DNA of 64,000 nt from Epiperipatus broadwayi (Eukaryota; Onychophora; Udeonychophora; Euonychophora; Peripatidae), in contig JAQFVV010012396.1 in assembly GCA_028023455.1 (NCBI GenBank), positions 24,571,330 to 24,635,329 of the forward strand, in the 5' to 3' direction. Position numbers and translations under genes: made by a program. This document shows, in pieces, positions 26,291 through 36,784 of this stretch. Every line of letters starts with the position of its first letter. Within the stretch, counting starts at the first letter, position 1. The notes under the pieces are model-generated. The model was not told the DNA's origin, did not search any database, and saw only the letters and a list, made by a program, of their open reading frames with translations.

Positions 26291-27839
26291 TGCATTAAGT
26301 AATGATAAATTATTGTCATTGCACCAAGCATAGCACTATCATAGTATAACATAGTTGCATTTTTAATAATTTTTATTTATTTATTCTATTTTGAGTATGA
26401 CCCTGCTATTATTAAATTCGTATAATAAAAAAGTAAATAAAAATCTTTCTTTTTGTAAGGGGGTACTGATTGAATTACTATTTAAAAAGGTGTGTTCTAA
26501 CCTAAAAAAGGTTGGAAACCTATAGTCTAATCTATGGTTACAGTAAAAAAAAAAAATAATGCCTTAATAAAATAACTAGCGAATCTATGTATTAAATGAA
26601 AATTCTAATGATCCCTTTATAATATTTAATAGTTAAGTTGTTCAAAAAAAAAAAAAAAATCCCTACGCTAAATAAATAAATAACTTTAATTTTAATAATT
26701 AGAATCTAGTTGGTTAATCAATTCAATATTCGTAACCTAAGGTGATTGTTTGATTTCTTATGCTATATGTCATTGTAAACTACAATTTTCATAAATCTTT
26801 AGTCAATCAGTAATGAAATATATATATATTAAACATAATGAACATTTATCATATACGTTTAGACTGTTCTTAGATTGCTAGGCCAAAGACAAAATAGTTG
26901 CCAATTATTTTTGATGGGGCAAATTGTTTTTAAAAATGCTTAATTTAATTATAAAACGTTCCTAGGATGATTAAAGTTAGATAAGCGTTTAAGCGTTGTC
27001 CATAAAGAAAAACTTGGTTTTAGTGCAACGCAGTTACTCAAACTGCCTTTCTACAGAATATTTAGCATATATAAGATAGCCAGTTTACTCTAAAAGAGCT
27101 AAGTTTGTAATTTAACATTTCCCTATATTGTTATTGTCATACAAAATTATTTATTTCATAATAAATAGTGATTGAAAAGATTCTAGAAATATAATTGATT
27201 TTTTTTTTTTTTCAAAAGCTTTTTTTCCATCTAGCCTCCTGAGTAAGTGCTGTTTAATGAAGTGATTTTACTCCCTTAAGACAATCACATTTTATCTAAT
27301 TTAATAATCTCATTTACTTTGTTTGCAATTTTTTTTAATTTAAAAATTCTTCTTTTGAAAAATAATAACTAAAGTAATTTTATTAATTGCTAATTAAAAA
27401 ACATTCAGAGTATAAACAGTTTCAGCATCTAAAATGTAATTAGGATTCTTACCCCCATCTTACCAATTATCCATCTTTGCAATCTCTTAAATTTTAATAT
27501 GAGGAGCCAAACACTATGACCTTTTCTGAACATCCAATCTCTAATTGCATTGATCCGGTATCTTCTTACTCTAGGGCACCATGAGTCATGTGTAAATCAG
27601 ACCTCAATGCTCTTTTTGCAACTTACTTAATTCCTTCACTTACTCATTCATTAAAATAAAATAAATTTGTATGGTGTTTAGATTTTTTTTCTTTTAAATT
27701 ATCTTCAAATCTTAAAGTGACAGAAAAAAAATAGGATGTTATTACTAGATAACTATGTTTAAAAACATCTTATTAAAAGATCGTTATTCATCAACAGAAA
27801 ATGGACAATTTTAAGTATGTGCTGGTAAAAGTGCACGCA
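26291..27839. other. AT-rich intergenic DNA with no recognised feature
   Basis: Poly(A) and poly(T) runs and scattered (TA)n. Nothing supportable. Confidence 0.4.
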
Positions 27840-28050
27840 TATATATATTGTAAAGATAGCGTTATGCTTCAATAAATGCGACATGGGTTTCGAATCCAGA
27901 TATGATTAAATATATTTTTTTAGGTTCTAATCATGCTTACAATTTTTCTTCCACGCTATCAGACCCTATTGACTCGGTTAACCAGGCAGTACTGACTGGT
28001 AAATGAGCATTTAATTATAAACAGATACAATAATAACAATTATCTTTTTT
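27840..28050 (+). mobile_element. tRNA-derived SINE fragment, family 2
   Basis: Second copy of the family at 21310-21470: AAAGATAGCGTTATGCTTCA, then a B-box-like GGTTTCGAATCCAG, a poly(T), and ACCAGGCAGTACTGACTGGT further on. The GGTTTCGAATCC is close to the canonical tRNA B box. Confidence 0.5.
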
Positions 28051-28536
28051 TGAAGTAAAGTTTTCATCAAAAATCTAATGTTTTAGAATAAGTAAAAACT
28101 TAACCAGATCTCTATTGAAGGCTCCATGTTCCGGTGAAATTTGTAGAAATAAAATTAAAATTGTTTTAAAATGCAAAAAAAAATGGGAAGAGTATTAATG
28201 CAACATCGCTGGTAAAAAAATAATAATAATAATTAGGCATCATAATAACAGTTTTCTATAATTTGGATTTACTTGATTGGAAGACAGCCTTTTGTGCCTA
28301 ATTTGCAGCAAAATGAAACCAAACTGTATAATGATTTTTAATAAATTGCAGTGTTACTTTACCACATATCATGCAAATTTTGATTCTAAAGATGAAATCT
28401 ATTTTAAAGATTATTTCAAATGAAAAAAAAAACCAAGAAAATTTTGAAAATGAAATTAAAGTATCAGATAAAATTCAAATAGTACAGAATGAAATAAATT
28501 AATTAATTGCAAAAAATTAGAAATCATACATAACTA

Positions 28537-28766
28537 TATAAATGTAATCCACATTACATTGAACACTTTTTATCAAAAAGATTTTATTGTACATATATGT
28601 ATACATAATCATACATTTTAGCTGTCCTGCAGTCTTCTTCAGAGCCACTTTTAGTTAAAAGTGGCTTTGAGGAAAACTGCAGGACAGTCCAAATGTAAAC
28701 TTGTGTATGCATATATGTACAATAAAATTTTTATGCTAAAAAGTATTGAATAAATTACATTTATAT
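28537..28766. repeat. Foldback repeat with ~110-bp arms
   Basis: The left arm (28537-28653) contains ATTGTACATATATGTATACA, GCTGTCCTGCAGT and GAGCCACTTTT. The right arm (28655-28766) contains their complements AAAAGTGGCTTTGAG, ACTGCAGGACAG and GCATATATGTACAAT. The arms meet almost without a spacer at TTAGTTAAAAGT. It is noncoding. By analogy with the other inverted pairs here it could be two truncated retroelement 3' ends, but no coding part supports this. Confidence 0.7.
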
Positions 28767-28794
28767 AAGATAGTACAATGTAATATATAAGGGA

Positions 28795-29010
28795 TTCAGA
28801 CTCAGGCTTTTATACGACCCTCAACTCTCCATGCCATCTCATATTGCTGACCCACCTAATCACACACATGTTGAAAAGATAAATAATCTCCAATATATGT
28901 ATTTCATGCTAAACCAGCAGTCATCAGTTGGTCCAAATTACCATCTCCACACATATATACAAGCAGTGCTCAGCTTTATATTAAGATAGCCAATCTTCAT
29001 ATTTTAATGG
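28795..29010 (+). repeat. Family B repeat, without a clear right arm
   Basis: Matches 983-1185: CGACCCTCAACTCTCCATGC, GCTGACCCACCTAATCACAC, CACATGTTGAAAAGATAAA, CATCAGTTGGTCCAAATTA, then AAGATAGCCAATCTTCATAT. After this the sequence departs from the family, so only the left arm and centre are clear. Confidence 0.65.
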
Positions 29011-29984
29011 ACAGGCTTCAAACCACTCCAACCCATAAATCTTCAGTTGTCTATTTCATTGAAAATCTGATGGTGGAATGTTCAAAGCCCACATGAGTGC
29101 CAAGGTAGCACGTACATTGTATTAAGTTATAAGATATTACAGTAAAATAAAGGAAGTAATAAATTTGGTAATATTTAACTGTTGAAAAAATAATTGCACC
29201 TGCCTATGAAATTATTTTTAAAAATGATTGGAGAACAAGAAGCTAAAGAAAGTAATAAAATTCTTTTATCAAATACTGCAATTAAGAAAAATGGAGAGAA
29301 TTGTCACAGAATATTGCATGTAATGTTATAAATATAGTAATAATTGATAATTCAAAAATCTTTTTGCAAATGAATGAATTTATTGATATTAGTGGACAAT
29401 AACAATTAATTGAATATATTCACTTCTATAATAAAATTAGAAAAAATTATCCATAGTAGAACAACTGGATGAGATATGTTTCTGTAGGTAAACTTATTTT
29501 TGTGTAAATATAATTTTCCATCTAAGTTATGTCAAAAAGTACTCATTTTTTACTCTTCTTGGAAAATTAGATCTTGATTTAAAATCAAAAATATAAATAG
29601 TCAATCATATAAAATCTAGATTTCCCTAAAAATGTGAATATTTAAATAATATTCGTTATTTCATATCTAAATATTAATGCCATTATTTCACACAGAAATT
29701 AAATGATTATCAAGAAATAAAATTTAAAATAATTTACTATATTTAAAAGAAGAGATAAACTGGAGAGCATAAAATATTTTTATTGTTTTTAAAAAATACA
29801 AGATGGTGCAAAAATTATCATATTTCTCAGATATTTTTTGTAATATGTCATTATAAAAAAATGATGAAACTATAGTTACTACTAAAAATATGTTAATAGT
29901 TTCATAAAAAGTTTTACTATGGATTAAAAAGATTAATGAGAATTAATTTTGAAATGTCTGAATTAACAAGTGACAAGTATATAT

Positions 29985-30094
29985 GAAGCCAAGCATTGGT
30001 GGCTTTGTGGTTGGTGTGTCTGTCTTCCGGGCAGCTGGCCCGAGTTTGCTTCCCGGTCAACACTTTGGCATGTAAAATATATATATATGAAAAA
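29985..30094 (+). mobile_element. tRNA-derived SINE, family 1 (diverged)
   Basis: A-box-like GGTGGCTTTGTGGTTGG, anticodon-arm-like TCTGTCTTCCGGGCAG, B-box-like CGAGTTTGCTTCCCGGTC and a tail CACTTTGGCATGT leading to (TA)n and ATGAAAAA. Order and spacing match the copies at 4340-4440 and 40112-40216. Confidence 0.6.
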
Positions 30095-30846
30095 CCACTG
30101 TTGTTTTGAAAAAAACATTTAAAAACACTGTAAGAAAATTTATATAAATATTTTCCCTTATTGGAAATTGTAAAATATAACTTAATAAGAAATCAATTTT
30201 TGTCAGCAGACATATCTACAATTCAACTTTCATTTTAAGAACATGAACATTTTTTTGACCTATTACCCGATGGAACACTTAAATTAAAATTCTCAGAAAA
30301 GTCATTAGATAAGTTTTGTATATTCTGGAAAAATGAGTAGTTACAAAATCTGATAAAGCATAAAATATTTTGTTACGTTTTCTATAATGTACATATGTAA
30401 ATTAAGATTTTCTGTAATGATAAATGTATAATATAAAAAGATCAAAGTAGAAAATTTAGATGATATGTGGGTAGCCATTTCAGAAAATTAGTTCCAAAAT
30501 TAATATCATCACTAAAAAAAAAAGACCCAACTTTTTCATTAAGTCTATTATTTGGGGGAGAAATGCAAAGGAAACTGTATTTCCATTGTCTATTAAAGTT
30601 TTGGTTTATTTGTACTAAAATAACCTAAATTACAATGTAATTGTAATTCCTACCCAAAGTTATATTTTATTTATTTCTTATAAAAATCTTTTGTGGTTTA
30701 TTAATTAACTTAAGAAAGTATATAATATGTATTGTTATTGTTTATCATAGTCTGCACTTATTGATTTAATGAAAATTTATTTTTCTGTTTTATTATATAT
30801 GTATAAACATTAAAAGCATACAGATAAACTAATCAATCACTAAATA

Positions 30847-31245
30847 ATCAAAATTACCCCAATTTCACAATTCAACCAACCGAGTCAAGAACAAAACTCT
30901 AAAACACTATCAATTGTTTCACTGCTATAAGCAGACTTCTCAAATGTAAAGATCTACAAAATAACAACATATTTAAGCCAAACATTTTCCACAATTCCAT
31001 TTACTTCCCATATACCCTTAACATTAAAAAAACAAAACAATTAACTTATTTAAAAGTTCTTTTAATATTAAGAGTATATGGGAAGTAAATGGAATTGTGG
31101 GTAATGTTCAGCTTAAATATGTTGTTATTTTGTAGTTCTTTACACTTGAGAAGTCTGCTTGTAGCAGTGAAACTATTAGTAGTCTTTGGGAGTTTATTTT
31201 CTTGGATAGTCTGGTTGAATTGTGAATTTGGGATAATTTTGATAT
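30847..31245. repeat. Foldback repeat, probably paired PLE 3' ends (~180-bp arms)
   Basis: The left arm (30847-31029) and right arm (31063-31245) are inverted copies separated by ~35 bp. The left arm contains CAATTGTTTCACTGCTATAA and, ~85 bp on, CCACAATTCCATTTAC. The minus-strand PLE copy at 33342 has CAATTGTTTCACTGAC followed at similar spacing by CCCACAATTCTGTTG, which spans its stop codon. This suggests related PLE 3' UTRs in the same head-to-head arrangement. It is noncoding and the PLE link is inference. Confidence 0.65.
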
Positions 31246-31654
31246 ATATAATATAAATTCATCTGAATATAAAAAAGTTTGATGATCATTAAACTAAACT
31301 AATCTAATTATAATTTATGTCAAAGCATGTTTATTTGGTAATATAATTTATTCCAATATTAACCATATATATATATATATTCCAGTCCTGACACTTCCAA
31401 TGCTGATTCTTTTTATGAATTCCTGAAAAGTAAAAGGACTTGATTTTTTTTTATTTATTACTCACTCATATTAAACCAAATATTTTTTGAAACACTCAGC
31501 TTTCCAAAAAGTTATAGAAAATATCAACTTTTAATCAAGAGAAGTACTTAATACTTAATATAACTAGATATATATAAATAATTTTTCTGAATATATTTAC
31601 AAAAAGGCAAATTAAGAATCAATATGAATATAAAAACAATTTTATTGCAAGTGA

Positions 31655-31790
31655 AAGATGTATAAAAGTAATAGCAGAGGCAAAACTTTCCATACACTAG
31701 TGTCACCTATTGCAAGCCAAAGAAATCAATGGATGCAAGAAGCTTTGTGCATAAAATTCCTATCTAGTGCCTCTGTTATAACAGCATGTG
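31655..31790 (+). repeat. Dispersed repeat, family D (plus strand)
   Basis: GCAGAGGCAAAACTTTCCAT, ATCAATGGATGCAAGAAGC and TTTGTGCATAAAATTCC appear in the same order as in the minus-strand copy at 14700-14940. The 67-codon frame here is part of the repeat. Confidence 0.55.
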
Positions 31791-31864
31791 TAAGTATAGA
31801 GAATGGTAATCATATGATGTTTAGTGGTTTAATGTTCAAAGGTTCACTGATAAAACTCTAAATA

Positions 31865-32530
31865 ATTATTGATAAATAAATTTAAATGAAGTTAATGAAG
31901 ACACATGATAATAAATCTTTATTTTCTTTATCTTTTAAGTTGATAATGTTTGACATGGAATTTAATAGTATCCATCTTATAAAAAATATATATGAATAAT
32001 TAATTATATAATCAAAGATATTACATCAGTTTATCAAAACCCCATGTAATGCAATGAATTGATAAAATTATGGATTTAAAAATTAAAAATCTGCATTGAA
32101 ACTCAAACTAATGCTTCTAGTGCTTAAACATCATATTACTTTTTTTAGTATATCAAAACATAAGAAGAGCTAATTATAAAAAAATCATTCACATGACAGG
32201 ATAAAATTCAAATGTAAACACTTTATACATGTTATAACTCTGGTTAAATTCCTACACTAGAATATGAATAAAAGTCTGTAACATAAGATAATGTTTGCAT
32301 TTGATAATGTTGATTTTTTGATTATTGTTGGGACAAGTATTTTTAATATATCAGAAAGTAATAATGGATTATGGCATTAAAGACATGCTTTTGATATTTT
32401 GTTTAAATAATTTAGTCTAGAAAATTGCTCTACCCATGCTTTGCTGATACAAACTTAATGTGATGAATTATGTATGTGGATCATTTAACCAGAAGCGTTA
32501 CTGCTGAACTAAAAAGACATATGGTTTTAT
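31865..32530. other. AT-rich intergenic DNA with no recognised feature
   Basis: No supported gene or repeat. Confidence 0.4.
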
Positions 32531-32539
32531 TGCTTGGGA

Positions 32540-32625
32540 GTTCTGCCAGTGTCAGAATTGATCCTGGGATCTCTTGATTTTCAAGTTAGGTACTTTACCA
32601 ATTGTGCTAAACTACACATGGTAGT
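32540..32625 (-). mobile_element. tRNA-like sequence, probable head of a SINE or tRNA pseudogene (minus strand)
   Basis: On the minus strand there is a good A box (TAGCACAATTGG, complement at 32598-32609), a loop-like CTTGAAA, and a B box GATCAATTC (complement at 32555-32563) that fits the GWTCRANNC pattern. The CTTGAAA loop suggests Ser(UGA) ancestry. A convincing acceptor stem does not form, so I do not call a functional tRNA. Confidence 0.45.
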
Positions 32626-33106
32626 GCTGCATTAGTAAAATGTTACATCACACAAGATTAATTTTGCAAAGATTCTTGTAACTTCAGGATGCATAATTAA
32701 TTGTTAGAAAAAAATATTGCTGGCCCATTTAAATCTTCTTATCTTTAAAATATTCTTTTAGAAAATATCAGAAAGTTAATTCTCATAAAAGTATGCAAAA
32801 AGCTATTAAGTAAATCACTATTACCACTAACAGAAAATATACGTTATCATTTAAGACATACTTCAAATCAAGATATCCTTTTTTTAGATTTTCACCTAAA
32901 GTTCAATATAAATGAAGAAGATGGTAAAAAAAAAAATACATTTCTTGTGAGTATTGTAAATAATTTTATTTTCAATCTTTACCCATTTGGGGACATTTTG
33001 GGATTCTTATCAGCGAATTCATAATCAAGCATCATTTTACATTTACCTTTTATAGAAAATGAGTTTAATAACATCTGACTTATTTTGAAATATTCTAGCA
33101 TTGGTT

Positions 33107-33132
33107 TATATATATATATATATATTATAATG

Positions 33133-33181
<49 letters not shown>
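33107..33181. repeat. (TA)n microsatellite
   Basis: Long alternating TA tract interrupted once by ATTATAATGCACA. It forms the left border of the PLE palindrome. Confidence 0.9.
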
Positions 33182-33184
<3 letters not shown>

Positions 33185-34000
33185 TAATTCAAACAAATAT
33201 ATTTAACACAGTATTCAAAATTAAATAATATATTCTTTACCAGAAGTACTTTCAATTGTTTCACTGACAATCTTTTTCAACTGTTAATACAAACGTACAA
33301 AAAATAAAATAAAAACTTGCATTACCCATCATTCAATCTATTCAAATTTCCCACAATTCTGTTGTCTTTATATTTGCCGATTGTTTATTCATCAAACCAC
33401 CTCTATTCCTAGATATCATCATTGCCTCTTTAATTTTACGTTTTTCACTACACCTTTCAATTTGAATAATTTTTATATCTCTATTATTAAATTTAAAACC
33501 ATAATTACATGTTTTATTATGATCAAATATAATTGATGGAGTATTCATATTTACTGAAGATATATTTTCTTTCTGTACACATTTATATAATGTCTTATGA
33601 TCATTATATCGTTTTTGTAATGTACATTTGGATTCCCCTATATATTTTATTCCACAACCACATTCCAACATATATATAACAGAACTTAATTCAAACTTAG
33701 AAATCTTGGCTTTGGAGTTATTTATCATATCATTTATATTATTTGAAGAGAAAAAAGAAATTCTACACAAACCACTAAAAAGTTTATAAATTAATTTAGC
33801 TTGTTGATTAGATATAAAAGGAATAGAAATCCATTTATCACTTTTTAATTTACTTAATATTTTCTTATTATTACTCCTATTTTGATTATATTTTGTAATT
33901 GTGTTATAAATAATATTCCTTCCATAACCAACATTCAACATATCAGTAATATATACATTAATATTTTCAATTTTATCACTAATAAATTTGCACAAATAGT
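33182..34000 (-). mobile_element. 5'-truncated Penelope-like element, left (minus) copy
   Basis: About 820 bp on the minus strand: the C-terminal part of a PLE protein followed by ~160 bp of 3' flank. It lies between a (TA)n tract and a second copy in the opposite orientation that starts within about 3 bp of its 5' end. The reverse transcriptase region is missing. Inverted, 5'-truncated pairs are a known habit of PLEs. Confidence 0.8.
33342..33995 (-). pseudogene. PLE GIY-YIG endonuclease fragment (minus copy)
   Basis: A 217-codon open frame without stops. Residues ~104-140 form the GIY-YIG core: SSVIYMLECGCGIKYIGES (a YML...YIG variant with the CGCG cysteines typical of PLE endonucleases), then CTLQKRYNDH with the catalytic Arg region. 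Residues ~165-217 hold FDHNKTCNYGFKFNNRDIK, KRKIKEAMMI with the catalytic Glu, and the C-terminal tail LMNKQSANIK. In an intact PLE this domain follows the reverse transcriptase and nicks the target DNA. Here the polymerase is absent, so this is a truncated copy even though the remaining frame is intact. The annotated Met is arbitrary, because the original start lay far upstream. Confidence 0.85.
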
Positions 34001-34002
34001 CA

Positions 34003-34588
34003 TTATGGAAGGAATATTATTTATAACACAATTACAAAATATAATCAAAATAGGAGTAATAATAAGAAAATATTAAGTAAATTAAAAAGTGATAAATGGA
34101 TTTCTATTCCTTTTATATCTAATCAACAAGCTAAATTAATTTATAAACTTTTTAGTGGTTTGTGTAGAATTTCTTTTTTCTCTTCAAATAATATAAATGA
34201 TATGATAAATAACTCCAAAGCCAAGATTTCTAAGTTTGAATTAAGTTCTGTTATATATATGTTGGAATGTGGTTGTGGAATAAAATATATAGGGGAATCC
34301 AAATGTACATTACAAAAACGATATAATGATCATAAGACATTATATAAACGTGTACAGAAAGAAAATATATCTTCAGTAAATATGAATACTCCATCAATTA
34401 TATTTGATCATAATAAAACATGTAATTATGGTTTTAAATTTAATAATAGAGATATAAAAATTATTCAAATTGAAAGGTGTAGTGAAAAACGTAAAATTAA
34501 AGAGGCAATGATGATATCTAGGAATAGAGGTGGTTTGATGAATAAACAATCGGCAAATATAAAGACAACAGAATTGTGGGAAATTTGA
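34003..34588 (+). pseudogene. PLE GIY-YIG endonuclease fragment (plus copy)
   Basis: The frame is open from about 34004, although the first Met is at 34160 and gives 142 residues. From there to the stop it differs from the minus copy at one residue, Arg for Cys in the TLYK(R/C)VQKEN stretch. It carries the same YML...YIG motif, the same CTLQKRYNDH and the same EAMMISRNRGG tail. Near-identity implies a recent common origin for the two arms. It has no promoter of its own that I can identify and no polymerase domain. Confidence 0.85.
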
Positions 34589-34749
34589 ATAGATTGAATG
34601 ATGGGTAATGCAAGTTTTTATTTTATTTTTTGTACGTTTGTATTAACAGTTGAAAAAGATTGTCAGTGAAACAATTGAAAGTACTTCTGGTAAAGAATAT
34701 ATTATTTAATTTTGAATACTGTGTTAAATATATTTGTTTGAATTATTAT
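34003..34749 (+). mobile_element. 5'-truncated Penelope-like element, right (plus) copy
   Basis: Reverse-complement duplicate of 33182-33930 including the 3' flank (GATGGGTAATGCAAG, then TTGTACGTTTGTATTAACAG). It is truncated ~75 bp further in than the left copy. The two copies abut at 34000-34003, making a near-perfect palindrome of ~1.5 kb. Confidence 0.8.
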
Positions 34750-34786
34750 TATATAATTTAAAAATACAGACATTTAATGGTTGTAG

Positions 34787-34789
<3 letters not shown>

Positions 34790-34820
<31 letters not shown>
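34790..34820. repeat. (TA)n microsatellite between the PLE and an LTR
   Basis: Alternating TA between the right PLE arm and the TGTAATG start of a family A LTR. Confidence 0.85.
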
Positions 34821-34823
<3 letters not shown>

Positions 34824-36784
34824 AATGGGCACAGACGTCATTACATTGTTTTTTTTTATTAGTAAACATGAAAAAAATAAAAGTTCGCAAATAAAACTTC
34901 CTTTTTAAGAATTAAAAATTGAAAATTAAAATTCTATACTAAACTCATATATATATAATCGCACAGATGAAAAAAAATTATTAAAATAAAACTTTATTAA
35001 AAATAGAAAAAGTATTTTAAAAGCAAAAACTTAAAAAAAGATTTAGAGATAAAAATATATCTTTAAGTTTGAAAACAAATTAATTAATGTTATTGAAAAA
35101 TGGAAATGATTATTTTAATTAGTTAAATATAAACTAGCCCTTGGGCATTTAAAATGTATAAGCAAAGGTCAGATAGGAGAGAAAAACAATGGAATTGGAC
35201 CTCAGCGAAAGGACCATCACATCGATGACATAATGTCAATTGAATCCTTAAAATTAATATAAAAGGAAAAGTTTGGAAATTATTGAGGAGTTATTATTAA
35301 GAGATGACAGATATGTTTTAGTGTGGAGTGAAGGAGAAGGGATTGAACAGACGCGCTCTTCAAACCCTTCAATCTCGTTAAAAAATGAAAGAGAAATGAC
35401 ATTGTTTTCCTAGATTTAGGACCATAGGACATTAAGGGAATTAATGCTGGCTCCAAATGGCAAGCAACTGCGAGAAATTAGAAACTACGGAATTGTTAAA
35501 ACTGTAAGAACCTTATAAAATCTAATGAACAATATTAATTTGAAAACACTAAGAACTTTAAAATATAAACTTTCCCAGTATTTAAAAATAGAAATAGAAT
35601 TCTGTCTGACCAAACTAAATTCTTTATTAATTCTTTTTATTTGATGTATTTTTTTTTAAATCATTTCCTGTTTTTTTTTTTTTGTTCTTTAAGTTTTATT
35701 TATGATTTTTGTTTTGCGATAAATTAAATTATATAAACGTTAAACTTAAGTTGGGCGTGAATGGCTATATAGATTTATAAAGTTATATTAGGGGAGGGTA
35801 ATTTTGGGTTATTTGTTTCATAGTTGAATTGGGTCAATGGATTGGATATTTTGGTGTAATTTGTAGATGTAGTATGAGGTTCACTATGGGCAGAATCACT
35901 TTATACACCGCACACTCTCATTTTGCCTATGGAGGGAATTATAAAATGGAGACTGCAGTTCCTTCCTATGGAGTTTTTTTTTTATTGCTCTTATTGTCAG
36001 ATAGATGTAGTATTCCTATCTGACAAGAGGCAATTTCTTTTCTAACTATACTGTTCATATGTCCATTCCTGACAGTATAGTATATTGTGCTGTTGTATTT
36101 TCATGCTACATTGAATACATCAATGTATCATACGGATTGACGCCGGTTTGACTGTGAACTTTTGGTCTAAGGTTAAATAAGAATAGAATATTTTCTTTTC
36201 AAATGCAAATCTATGTAGTCTATTCATACTCGACACTCTAAATAAAAAGGCATTAAATTTAAGTTGGGTATAGACGCTTGCATGGGTTCGTTACCGGTTA
36301 ATTATGTTTTTGGTTTTCATATTTGATCAAAATATATAGACATTCGGTAAATACTGATACTTTACAATGAGTATCTAAAATGTATTTATGTCGGATGTCT
36401 TTAACGTTATTGGTGTCAATGTGGTATCTTATGATGAATACCATTGGGTTTCTTGTATTCCCTATGCAATTGATGGTATCAATGACTTTGTATTTTGATC
36501 GTTTATGTTTATTTTGAAATGTTTTTGACCATGTAATCTATGTAACCGATCTATACTCAACATTTTAAAACAAACTTTTATAAACCCATCTGTGCGAACT
36601 TATAAAATAAAAATGTAAATTTATAAAAATTAAAATGTAAATTAAAATCAAAGTAAAAAAATGTAAGTTAAATTTTAAAATGTAAACTGATACTAAAACA
36701 ATTTTAAATATTATATACATGTGCGTAAATAAATGTTTGTGTTAATTTCTGGCAGTGGCTTATTTTATTCTTTTTTTTATATAT
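34821..36784 (+). mobile_element. Family A long LTR, copy 1, 5' part
   Basis: It starts TGTAATGGGCACAGACGTCATTACA (an imperfect terminal palindrome, 34821-34845) and runs parallel to copies at 45836-48067 and 52303-54497. Shared landmarks are AAAAGTTCGCAAATAAAA, AATCGCACAGAT, a TATA box (35258), a hairpin downstream of it, TTAGGGGAGGGTAAT, and CTGGCAGTGGCTTATTTTAT near the end. It is noncoding. A 2,044-bp element interrupts it at 36785 and its 3' part resumes at 38829. Confidence 0.75.
35258..35266 (+). promoter_or_regulatory. TATA box of family A LTR copy 1
   Basis: TATAAAAGG, found at the equivalent place in the other two full copies (46291 and 52782), about 440-480 bp from the LTR start. 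This marks the likely U3/R boundary region, and transcription would begin roughly 30 bp downstream. Confidence 0.6.

Noticed and set aside
32540-32625. Functional tRNA-Ser gene on the minus strand
   Set aside because: A and B boxes are good, but no acceptor stem pairs convincingly and there is no clear terminator. More likely a SINE head.
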